Positions 48,273 to 60,651 of a stretch of 64,000 nucleotides of DNA are shown here, one piece after another. How positions within the stretch are numbered: the stretch's first letter is position 1; each line of letters starts with the position of its first letter. The stretch spans positions 80,270,661 through 80,334,660 of the forward strand of contig CM026387.1 in the NCBI GenBank assembly GCA_014843695.1, written 5' to 3'. Below the pieces are notes generated by a model, which was given only the letters and a program-made list of their open reading frames with translations, did no database searches and was not told the DNA's origin. The position numbers and the translations under genes are program-made. The DNA is from Archivesica marissinica. Lineage: Eukaryota > Mollusca > Bivalvia > Venerida > Vesicomyidae.

Positions 48273-48570
48273 TGTTTTACGTTTATTTATCGTCTCTACT
48301 GGGTGCCCATATGAGTGACGCCTCCTGAAGAGATTAGTCATTTTAGATTTTTGGAGGAAAGTGCAATGATACAGACAGAGACCCATTCCAGAGTCTCCTC
48401 TGGTTCTTTTAAATGCACAGTGTAAAGCACCGACTCGAGACCTAGGTTTAAAGTCCCCATCTGAAAGACTGTTAATTTTATTATTAGTGTCAGACGGGGG
48501 ATCGAACCTGCGATCCCTGGATTACCAATCCAGCGTGTTACCACTGGACTACAGATCCGTCCATGAATTG
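48273..48570 (-). mobile_element. SINE, family 1 (copy d)
   Basis: Full-length minus-strand copy with the head CTGTAGTCCAGTGGTAACAC and a B box GGTTCGATCCCCCG. A 27-bp array begins 39 bp beyond its head. Confidence 0.85.
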
Positions 48571-48608
48571 CTATACTTGGTGCACCTACATGCACATGCA
48601 CAGTATGA

Positions 48609-49205
48609 TACATCACCATTGTCTAAACGTTATATAACATCACCATTGCCTAAACGTTATATAACATCACCATTGTCTAAACGTTATATAACATCACCAT
48701 TGCCTAAACGTTATATAACATCACCATTGTCTAAACGTTATATAACATCACCATTGTCTAAACGTTATATAACATCACCATTGTCTAAACGTTATATAAC
48801 ATCACCATTGCCTAAACGTTATATAACATCACCATTGCCTAAACGTTATATAACATCACCATTGCCTAAACGTTATATAACATCACCATTGCCTAAACGT
48901 TATATAACATCACCATTGCCTAAACGTTATATAACATCACCATTGCCTAAACGTTATATAACATCACCATTGCCTAAACGTTATATAACATCACCATTGC
49001 CTAAACGTTATATAACATCACCATTGCCTAAACGTTATATAACATCACCATTGCCTAAACGTTATATAACATCACCATTGCCTAAACGTTATATAACATC
49101 ACCATTGCCTAAACATTATATAACATCACCATTGCCTAAACGTTATATAACATCACCATTGCCTAAACGTTATATAACATCACCATTGCCTAAATGTTAT
49201 ATAAC
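48609..49205. repeat. 27-bp minisatellite
   Basis: About 22 copies of ACATCACCATTGCCTAAACG + TTATATA. The left quarter mixes TGTC and TGCC variants; the right is uniform. The open + frame is an artefact of the 27-bp length. Confidence 0.94.
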
Positions 49206-49332
49206 ATTGTTTAACCTGCGCAAGAAAAAGAACATTTATTTCTAAAAAATAAATTATATTTGTAAACAAGTAACTGTTTAGTTCATTTATTCCATTCTGT
49301 ATCTGTTACATAAACAAGTGTCATTAATCCTT

Positions 49333-49590
49333 GTGGAAGTTGTGATAGCGCAGTGATAGCGCAGTGGTAGCGCAGCACAGTGGTAGCGCAGTGGTAGCGC
49401 AGTGGTAGCGCAGTGGTAGCGCAGTGGTAGTGCAGTGGTAGCGCAGTGCAGTGGTAGCGCATTCGCTTCTGGTGTGATAAGCTTGGAGTTTACACCCAGC
49501 TGAACAGTTACGATTGTGCCCTTAGGCAAGGCACTTAAATTCCACATGCCCCTTCTCTCTCCCTTGTGGTGATGGGTTCCATCAGGAATT
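49333..49590 (+). mobile_element. SINE family 2 (copy e) with amplified A box
   Basis: Head GGAAGTTGTGATAGCGCAG, then a run of 11-bp repeats (49346-49460), then TTCGCTTCTGGTGTGATAAG, GTTACGATTGTGCCCTTAGG and TCTCTCTCCCTTGTGG. The tail is lost where the 31-bp array begins at CAGGAAT. Confidence 0.82.
49346..49460 (+). repeat. 11-bp tandem repeat of a SINE A-box promoter element
   Basis: About ten copies of TAGCGCAGTGG, the A-box/D-arm sequence of the SINE head; two copies carry a 5-bp insertion (GCACAGTGG, GTGCAGTGG). The normal family 2 head has it once. Confidence 0.88.
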
Positions 49591-51650
49591 ACAACACATG
49601 GGTATAATTAATTATCAATAGCTAACACATGGGTGTAATTAGTTATCAATAGCTAACACATGGGTGTAATTAGTTATCAATAGCTAACACATGGGTATAA
49701 TTAGTTATCAATAGCTAACACATGGGTGTAATTAGTTATCAATAGCTAACACATGGGTGTAATTAGTTATCAATAGCTAACACGTGGGTATAATTAGTTA
49801 TCAATAGCTAACATGTGGGTATAATTAGTTATCAATAGCTAACATGTGGGTATAATTAGTTATCAATAGCTAACACATGGGTATAATTAGTTATCAATAG
49901 CTAACACATGGGTATAATTAGTTATCAATAGCTAACACGTGGGTATAATTAGTTATCAATAGCTAACACGTGGTTATAATTAGTTATCAATAGCTAACAT
50001 GTGGGTATAATTAGTTATCAATAGCTAACACGTGGGTATAATTAGTTATCAATAGCTAACACATGGGTATAATTAGTTATCAATAGCTAACACGTGGGTA
50101 TAATTAGTTATCAATAGCTAACATGTGGGTATAATTAGTTATCAATAGCTAACACATGGGTATAATTAGTTATCAATAGCTAACACGTGGGTATAATTAG
50201 TTATCAATAGCTAACACGTGGGTATAATTAGTTATCAATAGCTAACACATGGGTATAATTAGTTATCAATAGCTAACACATGGGTATATTAGTTATCAAT
50301 AGCTAACACATGGGTGTAATTAGTTATCAATAGCTAACACGTGGGTATAATTAGTTATCAATAGCTAACATGTGGGTATAATTAGTTATCAATAGCTAAC
50401 ATGTGGGTATAATTAGTTATCAATAGCTAACACATGGGTATAATTAGTTATCAATAGCTAACACATGGGTGTAATTAGTTATCAATAGCTAACACATGGG
50501 TGTAATTAGTTATCAATAGCTAACACGTGGGTATAATTAGTTATCAATAGCTAACACATGGGTGTAATTAGTTATCAATAGCTAACACGTGGGTATAATT
50601 AGTTATCAATAGCTAACACGTGGGTATAATTAGTTATCAATAGCTAACACGTGGGTATAATTAGTTATCAATAGCTAACATGTGGGTATAATTAGTTATC
50701 AATAGCTAACACATGGGTATAATTAGTTATCAATAGCTAACACATGGGTATAATTAGTTATCAATAGCTAACACATGGGTATAATTAGTTATCAATAGCT
50801 AACACGTGGGTATAATTAGTTATCAATAGCTAACATGTGGGTATAATTAGTTATCAATAGCTAACATGTGGGTATAATTAGTTATCAATAGCTAACACAT
50901 GGGTATAATTAGTTATCAATAGCTAACACATGGGTGTAATTAGTTATCAATAGCTAACACATGGGTGTAATTAGTTATCAATAGCTAACACATGGGTATA
51001 ATTAGTTATCAATAGCTAGCACATGGGTGTAATTAGTTATCAATAGCTAACACATGGGTGTAATTAGTTATCAATAGCTAACACGTGGGTATAATTAGTT
51101 ATCAATAGCTAACATGTGGGTATAATTAGTTATCAATAGCTAACATGTGGGTATAATTAGTTATCAATAGCTAACACATGGGTATAATTAGTTATCAATA
51201 GCTAACACATGGGTATAATTAGTTATCAATAGCTAACACGTGGGTATAATTAGTTATCAATAGCTAACACGTGGGTATAATTAGTTATCAATAGCTAACA
51301 TGTGGGTATAATTAGTTATCAATAGCTAACACATGGGTATAATTAGTTATCAATAGCTAACACATGGGTGTAATTAGTTATCAATAGCTAACATGTGGGT
51401 ATAATTAGTTATCAATAGCTAACACATGGGTATAATTAGTTATCAATAGCTAACATGTGGGTATAATTAGTTATCAATAGCTAACACATGGGTATAATTA
51501 GTTATCAATAGCTAACACATGGGTATAATTAGTTATCAATAGCTAACATGTGGGTATAATTAGTTGTCAATAGCTAACACGTGGGTATAATTAGTTATCA
51601 ATAGCTAACACGTGGGTATAATTAGTTATCAATAGCTATCACGTGGGTAT
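49586..51650. repeat. 31-bp minisatellite, type 1
   Basis: About 66 copies of AACACATGGGTATAATTAGT + TATCAATAGCT. Variants are at ACAT/ACGT/ATGT and GGTATA/GGTGTA, in recurring blocks. Stops in all + frames. Confidence 0.95.
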
Positions 51651-51848
51651 GAATTATCCTGTATGACAATCACTTTACAGTAGGCTGGTATTAATGTTGA
51701 TTCCTATTTGCTACAGATAGCTTGATGTGTAGCATGTACTAGATACATGTAAGCTGTGTTTCAGTGTGTAGATCAGTGTATAGTATTTATGCTGTTACAG
51801 TATAAATGTTCTTGAGTGTATTGTGTACACACACACAAAGCAAAGCAA

Positions 51849-52142
51849 ATACATGTCATTCCTGTCAAATGCATGTCATTCCTGTCAAATGCATGTCATT
51901 CCTGTCAAATACATGTCATTCCTGTCAAATACATGCCATTCCTGTCAAATACATGTCATTCCTGTCAAATACATGTCATTCCTGTCAAATACATGTCATT
52001 CCTGTCAAATACATGTCATTCCTGTCAAATATATGTCATTCCTGTCAAATGCATGTCATTCCTGTCAAATACATGTCATTCCTGTCAAATACATGTCATT
52101 CCTGTCAAATACATGTCATTCCTGTCAAATGCATGTCATTCC
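51849..52142. repeat. 20-bp minisatellite
   Basis: About 15 copies of CATGTCATTCCTGTCAAATA (ATA/GCA variants) directly followed by the next array. Confidence 0.93.
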
Positions 52143-55100
52143 TCACACACCATAAACAATGCATGTGTCCTCCTCACATATTATAAACAATGCATGTGTC
52201 CTCCTCGCACACTAACCAATTCATGTGTCCTCACACACTAATCAATGCATGTGTCCTCCTCGCACACTAATCAATGCATGTGTCCTCCTCACACACTAAT
52301 CAATGCATGTGTCCTCCACACTAATCAATGCATGTGTCCTCACACACTAATCAATGCATATGTCCTCCACACTAATCAATGCATGTGTCCTCCTCACACA
52401 CTAATCAATGCATGTGTCCTCACACACTAATCAATGCATGTGTCCTCCACACTAATCAATGCATGTGTCCTCACACACTAATCAATGCATGTGTCCTCCA
52501 CACTAATCAATGCATGTGTCCTCCTCACACACTAATCAATGCATGTGTCCTCCACACTAATCAATGCATGTGTCCTCACACACTAATCAATGCATGTGTC
52601 CTCCTCACACACTAATCAATGCATGTGTCCTCACACACTAATCAATACGTGTGTCCTCGCACACTAATCAATGTATGTGTCCTCACACACTAATCAATGT
52701 ATGTGTCCTCAACACTAATCAATGCATGTGTCCTCCTCACACACTAATCAATGCATGTGTCCTCCTCACACACTAATCAATTCATGTTTCCTCGCACACT
52801 AATCAATGTGTGTGTCCTCACACACTAATCAATGTATGTGTCCTCACACACTAATCAATGAATGTGTCCTCCTCACACGCTAATCAATGTATGTGTCCTC
52901 ACACACTAATCAATGTATGTGTCCTCACACACTAATCAATGCATGTGTCCTCACACACTAATCAATGCATTTGTCCTCCACACACATTATAAACAATGCA
53001 TTTGTCCTCCACACACATTATACACAATGCATTTGTCCTCCACACACATTATAAACAATGCATGTGTCCTCCACACACACATTATAAACAATGCATGTGT
53101 TCTCCTCACACACCATAAACAATGCATGTGTCCTCCTCACACACCATAAACAATGCATGTGTCCTCCACACACACATTATAAACAATGCATGTGTTCTCC
53201 TCACACACCATAAACAATGCATGTGTCCTCCACACACACATTATAAACAATGCATGTGTTCTCCTCACACACCATAAACAATGCATGTGTCCTCTTCACA
53301 CACCATAAACAATGCATGTGTTCTCCACACACATTATAAACAATGCATTTGTCCTCTTCACACACCATAAACAATGCATGTGTTCTCCACACACACCATA
53401 AACAATGCATGTGTCCTCCTCACACACCATAAACAATGCATGTGTCCTCCTCACACACCATAAACAATGCATGTGTCCTCCTCACACACCATAAACAATA
53501 CATGTGTCCTCCTCACACACCATAAACAATGCATGTGTCCTCCTCACACACCATAAACAATGCATGTGTCCTCCTCACACACCATAAACAATGCATGTGC
53601 CCTCCTCACACACCATAAACAATGCATGTGCCCTCCTCACACACTATAAACAATGCATGTGTCCTCCTCACACACTATAAACAATGCATGTGTCCTCCTC
53701 ACACACCATAAACAATGCATGTGTCCTCCTCACACACTATAAACAATGCATGTGTCCTCCTCACACACCATAAACAATGCATGTGTCCTCCTCACACACC
53801 ATAAACAATGTGTGTGTCCTCCTCACACACTATAAACAATGCATGTGTCCTCCTCATACACATTATAAACAATACATGTGTCCTCCTCATACACCATAAA
53901 CAATGCATGTGTCCTCCTCACACCATAAACAATGCATGTGTCCTCCTCACACACTATAAACAATGCATGTGTCCTCCTCACACACTATAAACAATGCATG
54001 TGCCGCCCTCACACACTATAAACAATGCATGTGTCCTCCTCACACACCATAAACAATGCATGTGTCCTCCTCACACACCATAAACAATGCATGTGTCCTC
54101 CTCACACACCATAAACAATGCATGTGTCCTCCTCACACACCATAAACAATGCATGTGCCGCCCTCACACACTATAAACAATGCATGTGCCGCCCTCACAC
54201 ACTATAAACAATGCATGTGTCCTCCTCACACACCATAAACAATGCATGTGTCCTCCTCACACACCATAAACAATGCATGTGCCCTCCTCACACACTATAA
54301 ACAATGCATGTGTCCTCCTCACACACTATAAACAATGCATGTGTCCTCCTCACACACCATAAACAATGCATGTGTCCTCCTCACACACCATAAACAATGC
54401 ATGTGTTCTCCACACACACCATAAATAATGCATGTGTCCTCCTCACACACTATAAACAATGCATGTCTCCTCCTCACACACTATAAACAATGCATGTGTC
54501 CTCCTCACAAACCATAAACAATGCATGTGTCCTCCTCACAAACCATAAACAATGCATGTGTCCTCCTCACACACCATAAACAATGCATGTGTCCTCCTCA
54601 CACACCATAAACAATGCATGTGTCCTCCTCACACACCATAAACAATGCATGTGTCCTCCTCACACACCATAAACAATGCATGTGTCCTCCTCACACACCA
54701 TAAACAATGCATGTGTCCTCCTCACACACCATAAACAATGCATGTGTCCTCCTCACACACCATAAACAATGCATGTGTCCTCCTCACACACTATAAACAA
54801 TGCATGTGTCCTCCTCACACACTATAAACAATGCATGTGTCCTCCTCACACACTATAAACAATGCATGTGCTCACACACCATAAACAATGCATGTGTCCT
54901 CCTCACACACTATAAACAATGCATGTGTCCTCCTCACACACCATAAACAATGCATGTGTCCTCCTCACACACTATAAACAATGCATGTGTCCTCCTCACA
55001 CACTATAAACAATGCATGTGTCCTCCTCACACACCATAAACAATGCATGTGTCCTCCTCACACACCATAAACAATGTGTGTGTCCTCCTCACACACTATA

Positions 55101-56466
55101 AACAATGCATGTGTCCTCCTCATACACATTATAAACAATACATGTGTCCTCCTCACACACCATAAACAATGCATGTGTCCTCCTCACACCATAAACAATG
55201 CATGTGTCCTCCTCACACACTATAAACAATGCATGTGTCCTCCTCACACACTATAAACAATGCATGTGCCGCCCTCACACACTATAAACAATGCATGTGT
55301 CCTCCTCACACACCATAAACAATGCATGTGTCCTCCTCACACACCATAAACAATGCATGTGTCCTCCTCACACACCATAAACAATGCATGTGTCCTCCTC
55401 ACACACCATAAACAATGCATGTGCCGCCCTCACACACTATAAACAATGCATGTGCCGCCCTCACACACTATAAACAATGCATGTGTCCTCCTCACACACC
55501 ATAAACAATGCATGTGTCCTCCTCACACACTATAAACAATGCATGTGTCCTCCTCACACACCATACACAATGCATGTGTCCTCCTCACACACTATATACA
55601 ATGCATGTGTCCTCCTCACACACTATACACAATGCATGTGCCACCCTCACACACTATAAACAATGCATGTGCCGCCCTCACACACTATAAACAATACATG
55701 TGTCCTCCTCACACACTATAAACAATGCATGTGTCCTCCTCACACACTATAAACAATGCATTTGTCCTCCTCACACACCATAAACAATGCATGTGTCCTC
55801 CTCACACACCATAAACAATGCATGTGACCTCCTCACACACCATAAACAATGCATGTGTCCTCCTCACACACTATAAACAATGCATGTGTCCTCCTCACAC
55901 ACCATAAACAATGCATGTGTCCTCTTCACACACCATAAACAATGCATGTCTCCTCCTCACACACCATAAACAATGCATGTGTCCTCCTCACACACTATAA
56001 ACAATGCATGTGTCCTCCTCACACACAATAAACAATGCATGTGTCCTCCTCACACACTATAAACAATGCATGTGTCCTCTTCACACACCATAAACAATGC
56101 ATGTGTTCTCCACACACCATAAACAATGCATGTGTCCTCCTCACACACCATAAACAATGCATGTGTCCTCTTCACACACCATAAACAATGCATGTGTTCT
56201 CCACACACACATTATAAACAATGCATTTGTCCTCTTCACACACCATAAACAATGCAATTGTCCTCCACACACACTATAAACAATGTATTTGTCCTCCACA
56301 CACACTATAAACAATGCATGTGTCCTCCTCACACACCACAATGCATTTGACCTCCACACACACTATAAACAATGCATGTGTCCTCCACACACACTATAAA
56401 CAATGCATTTGTCCTCCACACACACACATTATATCAATGCATTTGTCCTCCACACACACTATAAAC
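52143..56466. repeat. 26/31-bp minisatellite
   Basis: Units of AATGCATGTGTCCTCCTCAC + ACACCATAA(AC). The left part (to about 52970) has ACTAATCAATGCATGTG units of about 26 bp; then 31-bp ATAAACAATGCATG units to the end. Rare variants (GCCGCCC, TCATACACATTATAAAC, AATGTGTGTG) recur 1.27 kb apart (around 53.8 and 55.1 kb), showing a block duplication. Confidence 0.94.
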
Positions 56467-56469
56467 GAT

Positions 56470-56697
56470 ATATTTCGATTCCCTGTCTGCCCATAATAAA
56501 ATTAACAGTCTTTCAGATGAGGACTTTAAACCTAGGTCTCATGTCGGTGCTGTAGACTGTGCACGTAAAGAACCAGAGGAGATTCTGGAATGGGTCTCTG
56601 TCTGTATCGTTGCAATATCCTCCAAAATCTAACATGACTAATCTCTTCAGGAGGCAGCACTCATATGGGCAACCAGTAGCGACGATAAATAAACGTT
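56470..56697 (+). mobile_element. SINE family 1, head-less copy abutting the array
   Basis: Begins at a decayed B box (CGATTCCCTGTCTGCCCAT) and continues through CTTTCAGATGAGGAC and AACCAGAGGAGATTCTGG to GCGACGATAAATAAACG. The tRNA-like 5' part is replaced by the minisatellite. Confidence 0.8.
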
Positions 56698-56812
56698 CAT
56701 TCCTTCAATACCAGTTGTTGTGTGCTACTGTAAATTACTTTGTCATAATGATATGATAAACAGGTTTGTTTTACCTCGCCTGTGTTTATTTGGTATTTTG
56801 TACCAGAACTTA

Positions 56813-57068
56813 ACCCATTCCCTCATAGAAGCACCTCTTGACGCCATTACCAATACGACATACATTGACAATGTAGTAGCCAAACCAATATTCATAAACC
56901 CTTTCCCTCATAGAAGCACCTCTTGACGCCATTACCAATACGACATACATTGACAATGTAGTAGCCAAACCAATATTCATAAACCCTTTCCCTCATAGAA
57001 GCACCTCTTGATGCCATTACCAATACGATATACATTGACAATGTAGTAGCCAAACCAATGTTCATAAT
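56813..57068. repeat. 85-bp triple tandem repeat
   Basis: Three copies of an 85-bp unit starting CCCTCATAGAAGCACCTC and ending AACCAATATTCATAA; two changes in the third copy. Confidence 0.9.
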
Positions 57069-57183
57069 TAAGGCCAGAATCTCATGTAGTCCCAGTAATA
57101 TCTATGGAGGTGTGATCGGTATGGCGTCTACTTATCCACTGAATGATAGCTAAATGGCTGTCGTTTGTATGGAGATATAATAG

Positions 57184-57808
57184 TAGAGTGGTGGAACCTA
57201 TGCTCGGCGTAAATCCTACATATCATGGCCTATAAAAAAAGTTAAATGCACTTGCCGTATATTATTATTTTCCTAAGTCGTGAACACAACTTTCATAAAA
57301 TTGTTGTTGAAAAGTTTAGCTTCATTACGTAACCATGCTCCTAAATACAGCTATCGCAATGGCACCTGTTTCTATGGGGAACTAGATACTTTAGGGCACC
57401 TATGCACGGTGTACATGAAATTTTTTATTTATGCATGAGTAAATGTTGAATATATTATTTTGACTTAGTAACATCAATAACTAACAATATTACAACTCAT
57501 AAGAAACATTTTTCTGGTTATTTGTATATTTTTTTCCAATCCGGATAGCCACCTTGAAATGCTCATAAACCGCATCATTTCAGTGGACAAATATTTCCCA
57601 ACAAGTTGTCTGTTTATATTCGGCTACTGAACCAGTCAGGTGACAGTTGCATTAGGCTACCGGTACGCACAACGGAATGCTATTGAACCATGCTTCACCT
57701 CTGTCAACGAAAATAGGTTAAAACTATTTAAATGATTTAAATACGGATGTAAATGGAAAAAATACGCCGAGCATAGGAATACGCCGAGCATAGGTTCCAC
57801 CACTCTAT
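57184..57808. mobile_element. TA-flanked DNA element with perfect 27-bp TIRs (non-autonomous)
   Basis: AGAGTGGTGGAACCTATGCT... at 57185-57211 and its exact complement at 57781-57807, each next to TA. The right end also has a 17-bp duplication (ATACGCCGAGCATAGGA). The 570-bp inside has no long frame, so it needs a transposase from elsewhere. It ends 87 bp before exon J. Confidence 0.82.
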
Positions 57809-57894
57809 ATTAACCTAAATCTCTATGAAGAAAAGGGTTAATAATATGTAGTACTATTGTTTAGTTGTATGCATTGCTCTCTCTTGTTTGTTAG

Positions 57895-57990
57895 GAGAGA
57901 AGATTCGTGTGGTGAACGGCCAGTATAATTCCAACTCCTCTACACCGGATTTAAAACTTACAATTAAGACCCTTGTAGGATCATACGCAG
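57895..57990 (+). CDS. Exon J: kinase N-lobe with beta3 lysine, no glycine loop
   Basis: Acceptor TTTGTTAG before 57895, donor CGCAG|GTAAGG after 57990 (96 nt, phase 1 both sides, residues 582-613). The junction gives IHKGEKIRVVNGQYN where a GxGxxG loop would sit; only scattered glycines remain. Downstream LKLTIKTL fits the VAIKTL beta3 strand and keeps the lysine (K606). Exon length, phase and splice sites fit both neighbours, so the missing loop is unlikely to be a modelling slip. An alternative exon carrying a normal loop somewhere in the 10-kb intron cannot be excluded. Confidence 0.78.
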
Positions 57991-58207
57991 GTAAGGGTAT
58001 ATGTGTGGTCATATTGAAAATTGTCACAATATATTCAGGTGGAAGTCTAGACTATATTTTAAAGTCAAAGACATAGGTATTTACTTACACACATGGTACT
58101 CAGTTGATTTCCAGATAAAGTATATCGCACATGTCTTAAGTTGAGAGAAATTGACGCTTTAATTGCCGTTAATAGACCTTAACATTGGAATCAACTTACT
58201 TCGCTCC

Positions 58208-58345
58208 TGTCTTAGCATCGGTAGCGGATCAGTGGTCCAGTGGTTAACATGCTGGACTCCTGAGGTTTCAGGTTTGATCCCCCGCTACACCATACTAAGC
58301 TGGCTATTATCATAGACTTTCAGATGATACTTTTTACCGACATGT
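58208..58345 (+). mobile_element. tRNA-headed SINE, family 5 (related to family 1)
   Basis: A box TGGTCCAGTGG and B box GGTTTGATCCC; GTAGCGG at the 5' end pairs exactly with CCGCTAC before ACCA. Then ACTTTCAGATGATAC as in family 1. The remainder is lost. Confidence 0.7.
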
Positions 58346-58399
58346 ACATCCTGTATGTCATAGTGTCAATTACTTTCAGTATTCTGGTATATGTTTAGT

Positions 58400-58648
58400 T
58401 TAAACTTTATTTATGTTACAATGATTGCGAAACAAGCTTTAACAACTTATATTAATCACTCTCGTTGGCGTGGATGAAAACGTACATGTGGTCATTTGCA
58501 TGGGAGGTACCCGGAGAAAACCCACCTATCCGATATGGCAATCACCGTACCATCTCACATACTTCCCGGTCCGAGGAAGGATCGAACCCAGGTTGCATTG
58601 GTGAGAAGCGAGTGCGCGCGCTAACCACTGCGCTAATCGGACAGCCGT
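58400..58648 (-). mobile_element. SINE, family 3 (copy d)
   Basis: Minus-strand copy with the head GATTAGCGCAGTGGTTAGCG, GGTTCGATCC(TT)CCTCGG, body and tail TTGTTTCGCAATCATTG-like. Slightly diverged in the middle. Confidence 0.8.
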
Positions 58649-58756
58649 ATATAGTATGACAGTGGTATATGTTTACAATCTGTGATTGTTAATAGACTTG
58701 AATAATATGTGTAATCTGTATCCCATTATTGTTTCATGTGAACACAAACAGGAAAT

Positions 58757-59873
58757 CATCATTGTGTCATATATTACATCTGAACATCATATATGTTGCT
58801 ATAGTCAAGTAGTGTTGTATATTATATCTGAACATCATATATGTTGCTATAGTAAAGTAGTGTCATATATTACATCTGAACATCATATATGTTGCTATAG
58901 TCAAGTAGTGTTGTATATTACATCTGAACATCATATATGTTGCTATAGTCAAGTAGTGTTGTATATTACATCTGAACATCATATATGTTGCTATAGTCAA
59001 GTAGTGTTGTATATTACATCTGAACATCATATATGTTACTATAGTCAAGTAGTGTCGTATATTATATCTGAACATCATATATGTTACTATAGTCAAGTAG
59101 TGTCGTATATTACATCTGAACATCATATATGTTACTATAGTCAAGTAGTGTTGTATATTACATCTGAACATCATATATGTTGCTATAGTCAAGTAGTGTC
59201 GTATATTACATCTGAACATCATATATGTTACTATAGTCAAGTAGTGTCGTATATTATATCTGAACATCATATATGTTACTATAGTCAAGTAGTGTCGTAT
59301 ATTATATCTGAACATCATATATGTTACTGTAGTCAAGTAGTGTCATATATTACATCTGAACATCATATATGTTGCTATAGTTGCATAGTGTCGTATATTA
59401 CATCTGAACATCATATATGTTGCTATAGTCGCATAGTGTCGTATATTATATCTGAATATCATATATGTTGCTATAGTCAAGTAGTGTCGTATATTATATC
59501 TGAACATCATATATGTTACTGTAGTCAAGTAGTGTCATATATTACATCTGAACATCATATATGTTGCTATAGTAAAGTAGTGTCGTATATTATATCTGAA
59601 CATCATATATGTTGCTATAGTCGCGTATATGTTACTATAGTCAAGTAGTGTCATATATTATATCTGAACATCATATATGTTGCTGTAGTCAAGTAGTGTC
59701 GTATATTACATCTGAACATCATATATGTTGCTATAGTCAAGTAGTGTTGTATATTACATCTGAACATCATATATGTTACTATTGTCAAGTAGTGTTGTAT
59801 ATTACATCTGAACATCATATAGGTTGCTATAGTCAAGTAGTGTCGTATATTATATCTGAACATCATATAGATA
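58757..59873. repeat. 48-bp minisatellite
   Basis: About 23 copies of GTATATTACATCTGAACATC + ATATATGTTGCTATAGTCAAGTAGTGTC. Minor variants TTAC/TTAT, TTGC/TTAC, CAAG/GCAT. Open on both strands because of its 48-bp length. Ends 84 bp before exon K. Confidence 0.94.
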
Positions 59874-59956
59874 TTTGGGTTCTCCAGCTTGGACAAGAAT
59901 TCTAGTATTGACGTAAGTTGTAAATCTTATTACATTGTCTATTTTGTTTTTGCTAG

Positions 59957-60138
59957 ACGAGGGTACGTTGCCAGAGTGGTTAAATGCTGGGCTACTAGAA
60001 TGTACCAAACTACGAGATATTATCAATGACAACATCCTCATGATGAAGGGAATTGCTGTGGATGCCAAGAATATTTATATTATATATCCACAGATGACAA
60101 ATAGGACTCTGAAAGATTTTCTTATGAATGCTCATGAG
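59957..60138 (+). CDS. Exon K: kinase alphaC helix to hinge
   Basis: Acceptor TTTTTGCTAG before 59957, donor CATGAG|GTATAT after 60138 (182 nt, phase 1 in, phase 0 out, residues 614-674). PEWLNAGLLECTKLRDI is the alphaC helix, with E628 eleven residues before the Asn of NDNIL, the spacing expected for the conserved alphaC glutamate. MKGIAVDAKNIYIIYPQM then TLKDFL match beta4-beta5, the hinge and alphaD of tyrosine kinases. The 48-bp array ends about 85 bp upstream. Confidence 0.86.
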
Positions 60139-60253
60139 GTATATTGTTATATAATTGTAGCACCTGTTCAATTTGTAAAGATATTTCTCCAGTTTGTATT
60201 GCCAGTATATACTATATGTTTTGCTCTACATATTATGCACACTAGACATGGCT

Positions 60254-60390
60254 GGAGGTTATAAATCTTTTCTCCAAACTCGAGTCTCAAGCATCTGATT
60301 GGTTCAGCTGAGTGTGAAACTCACAATCAACCAATCAAATTTCTTGAGTTCGAGTTTGAGATCTGAGAAAAGTTTTATAACCTTGGGGCA
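60254..60390. mobile_element. Foldback element (GGTTATAAA... family)
   Basis: GGAGGTTATAAATCTTTTCTC at the left and GAGAAAAGTTTTATAACCTT at the right are inverted. The inside has CTGATTGGTT and CAACCAATCA in opposite orientation. Similar elements lie near 22.5, 62.9 and 63.2 kb. Confidence 0.7.
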
Positions 60391-60417
60391 TGATTGTATA
60401 CCATCTGTTTCCGGATT

Positions 60418-60441
60418 TCTCTCTCTCTCTCTCTCTCTCTG
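60418..60441. repeat. CT microsatellite
   Basis: About 11 CT dinucleotides in the intron after exon K. Confidence 0.9.
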
Positions 60442-60651
60442 TTAGCACTAAATTACTCGTTCATTGCCAAGTGGGTGACAAGCCTTATTTCCATTTCCTG
60501 GCAATCACATCCCATAATGCCTGGCGTTGAGATGGCTGCTTATTTTGCAAGAAATAATATGAATAATAAATATTGTTCTTGCTGTGTGTAGCTATTCATG
60601 GCATCAATCTGACAGGGTAGGGTCAGTGATTTTGATGCTAGTTTCTACAAA

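Noticed and set aside
48487..49245. 252-codon frame with ITSPLPKRY repeats
   Set aside because: It starts inside a SINE and runs through a 27-bp array; a repeat artefact.
58208..58285. Possible tRNA gene with encoded CCA
   Set aside because: The terminal 7-bp stem is perfect, but the T arm is not; a SINE family 1-like body follows.
58686..59648. 320-codon frame of YITSEHHICCYSQVV repeats
   Set aside because: 48-bp array, also open on the opposite strand; not a gene.
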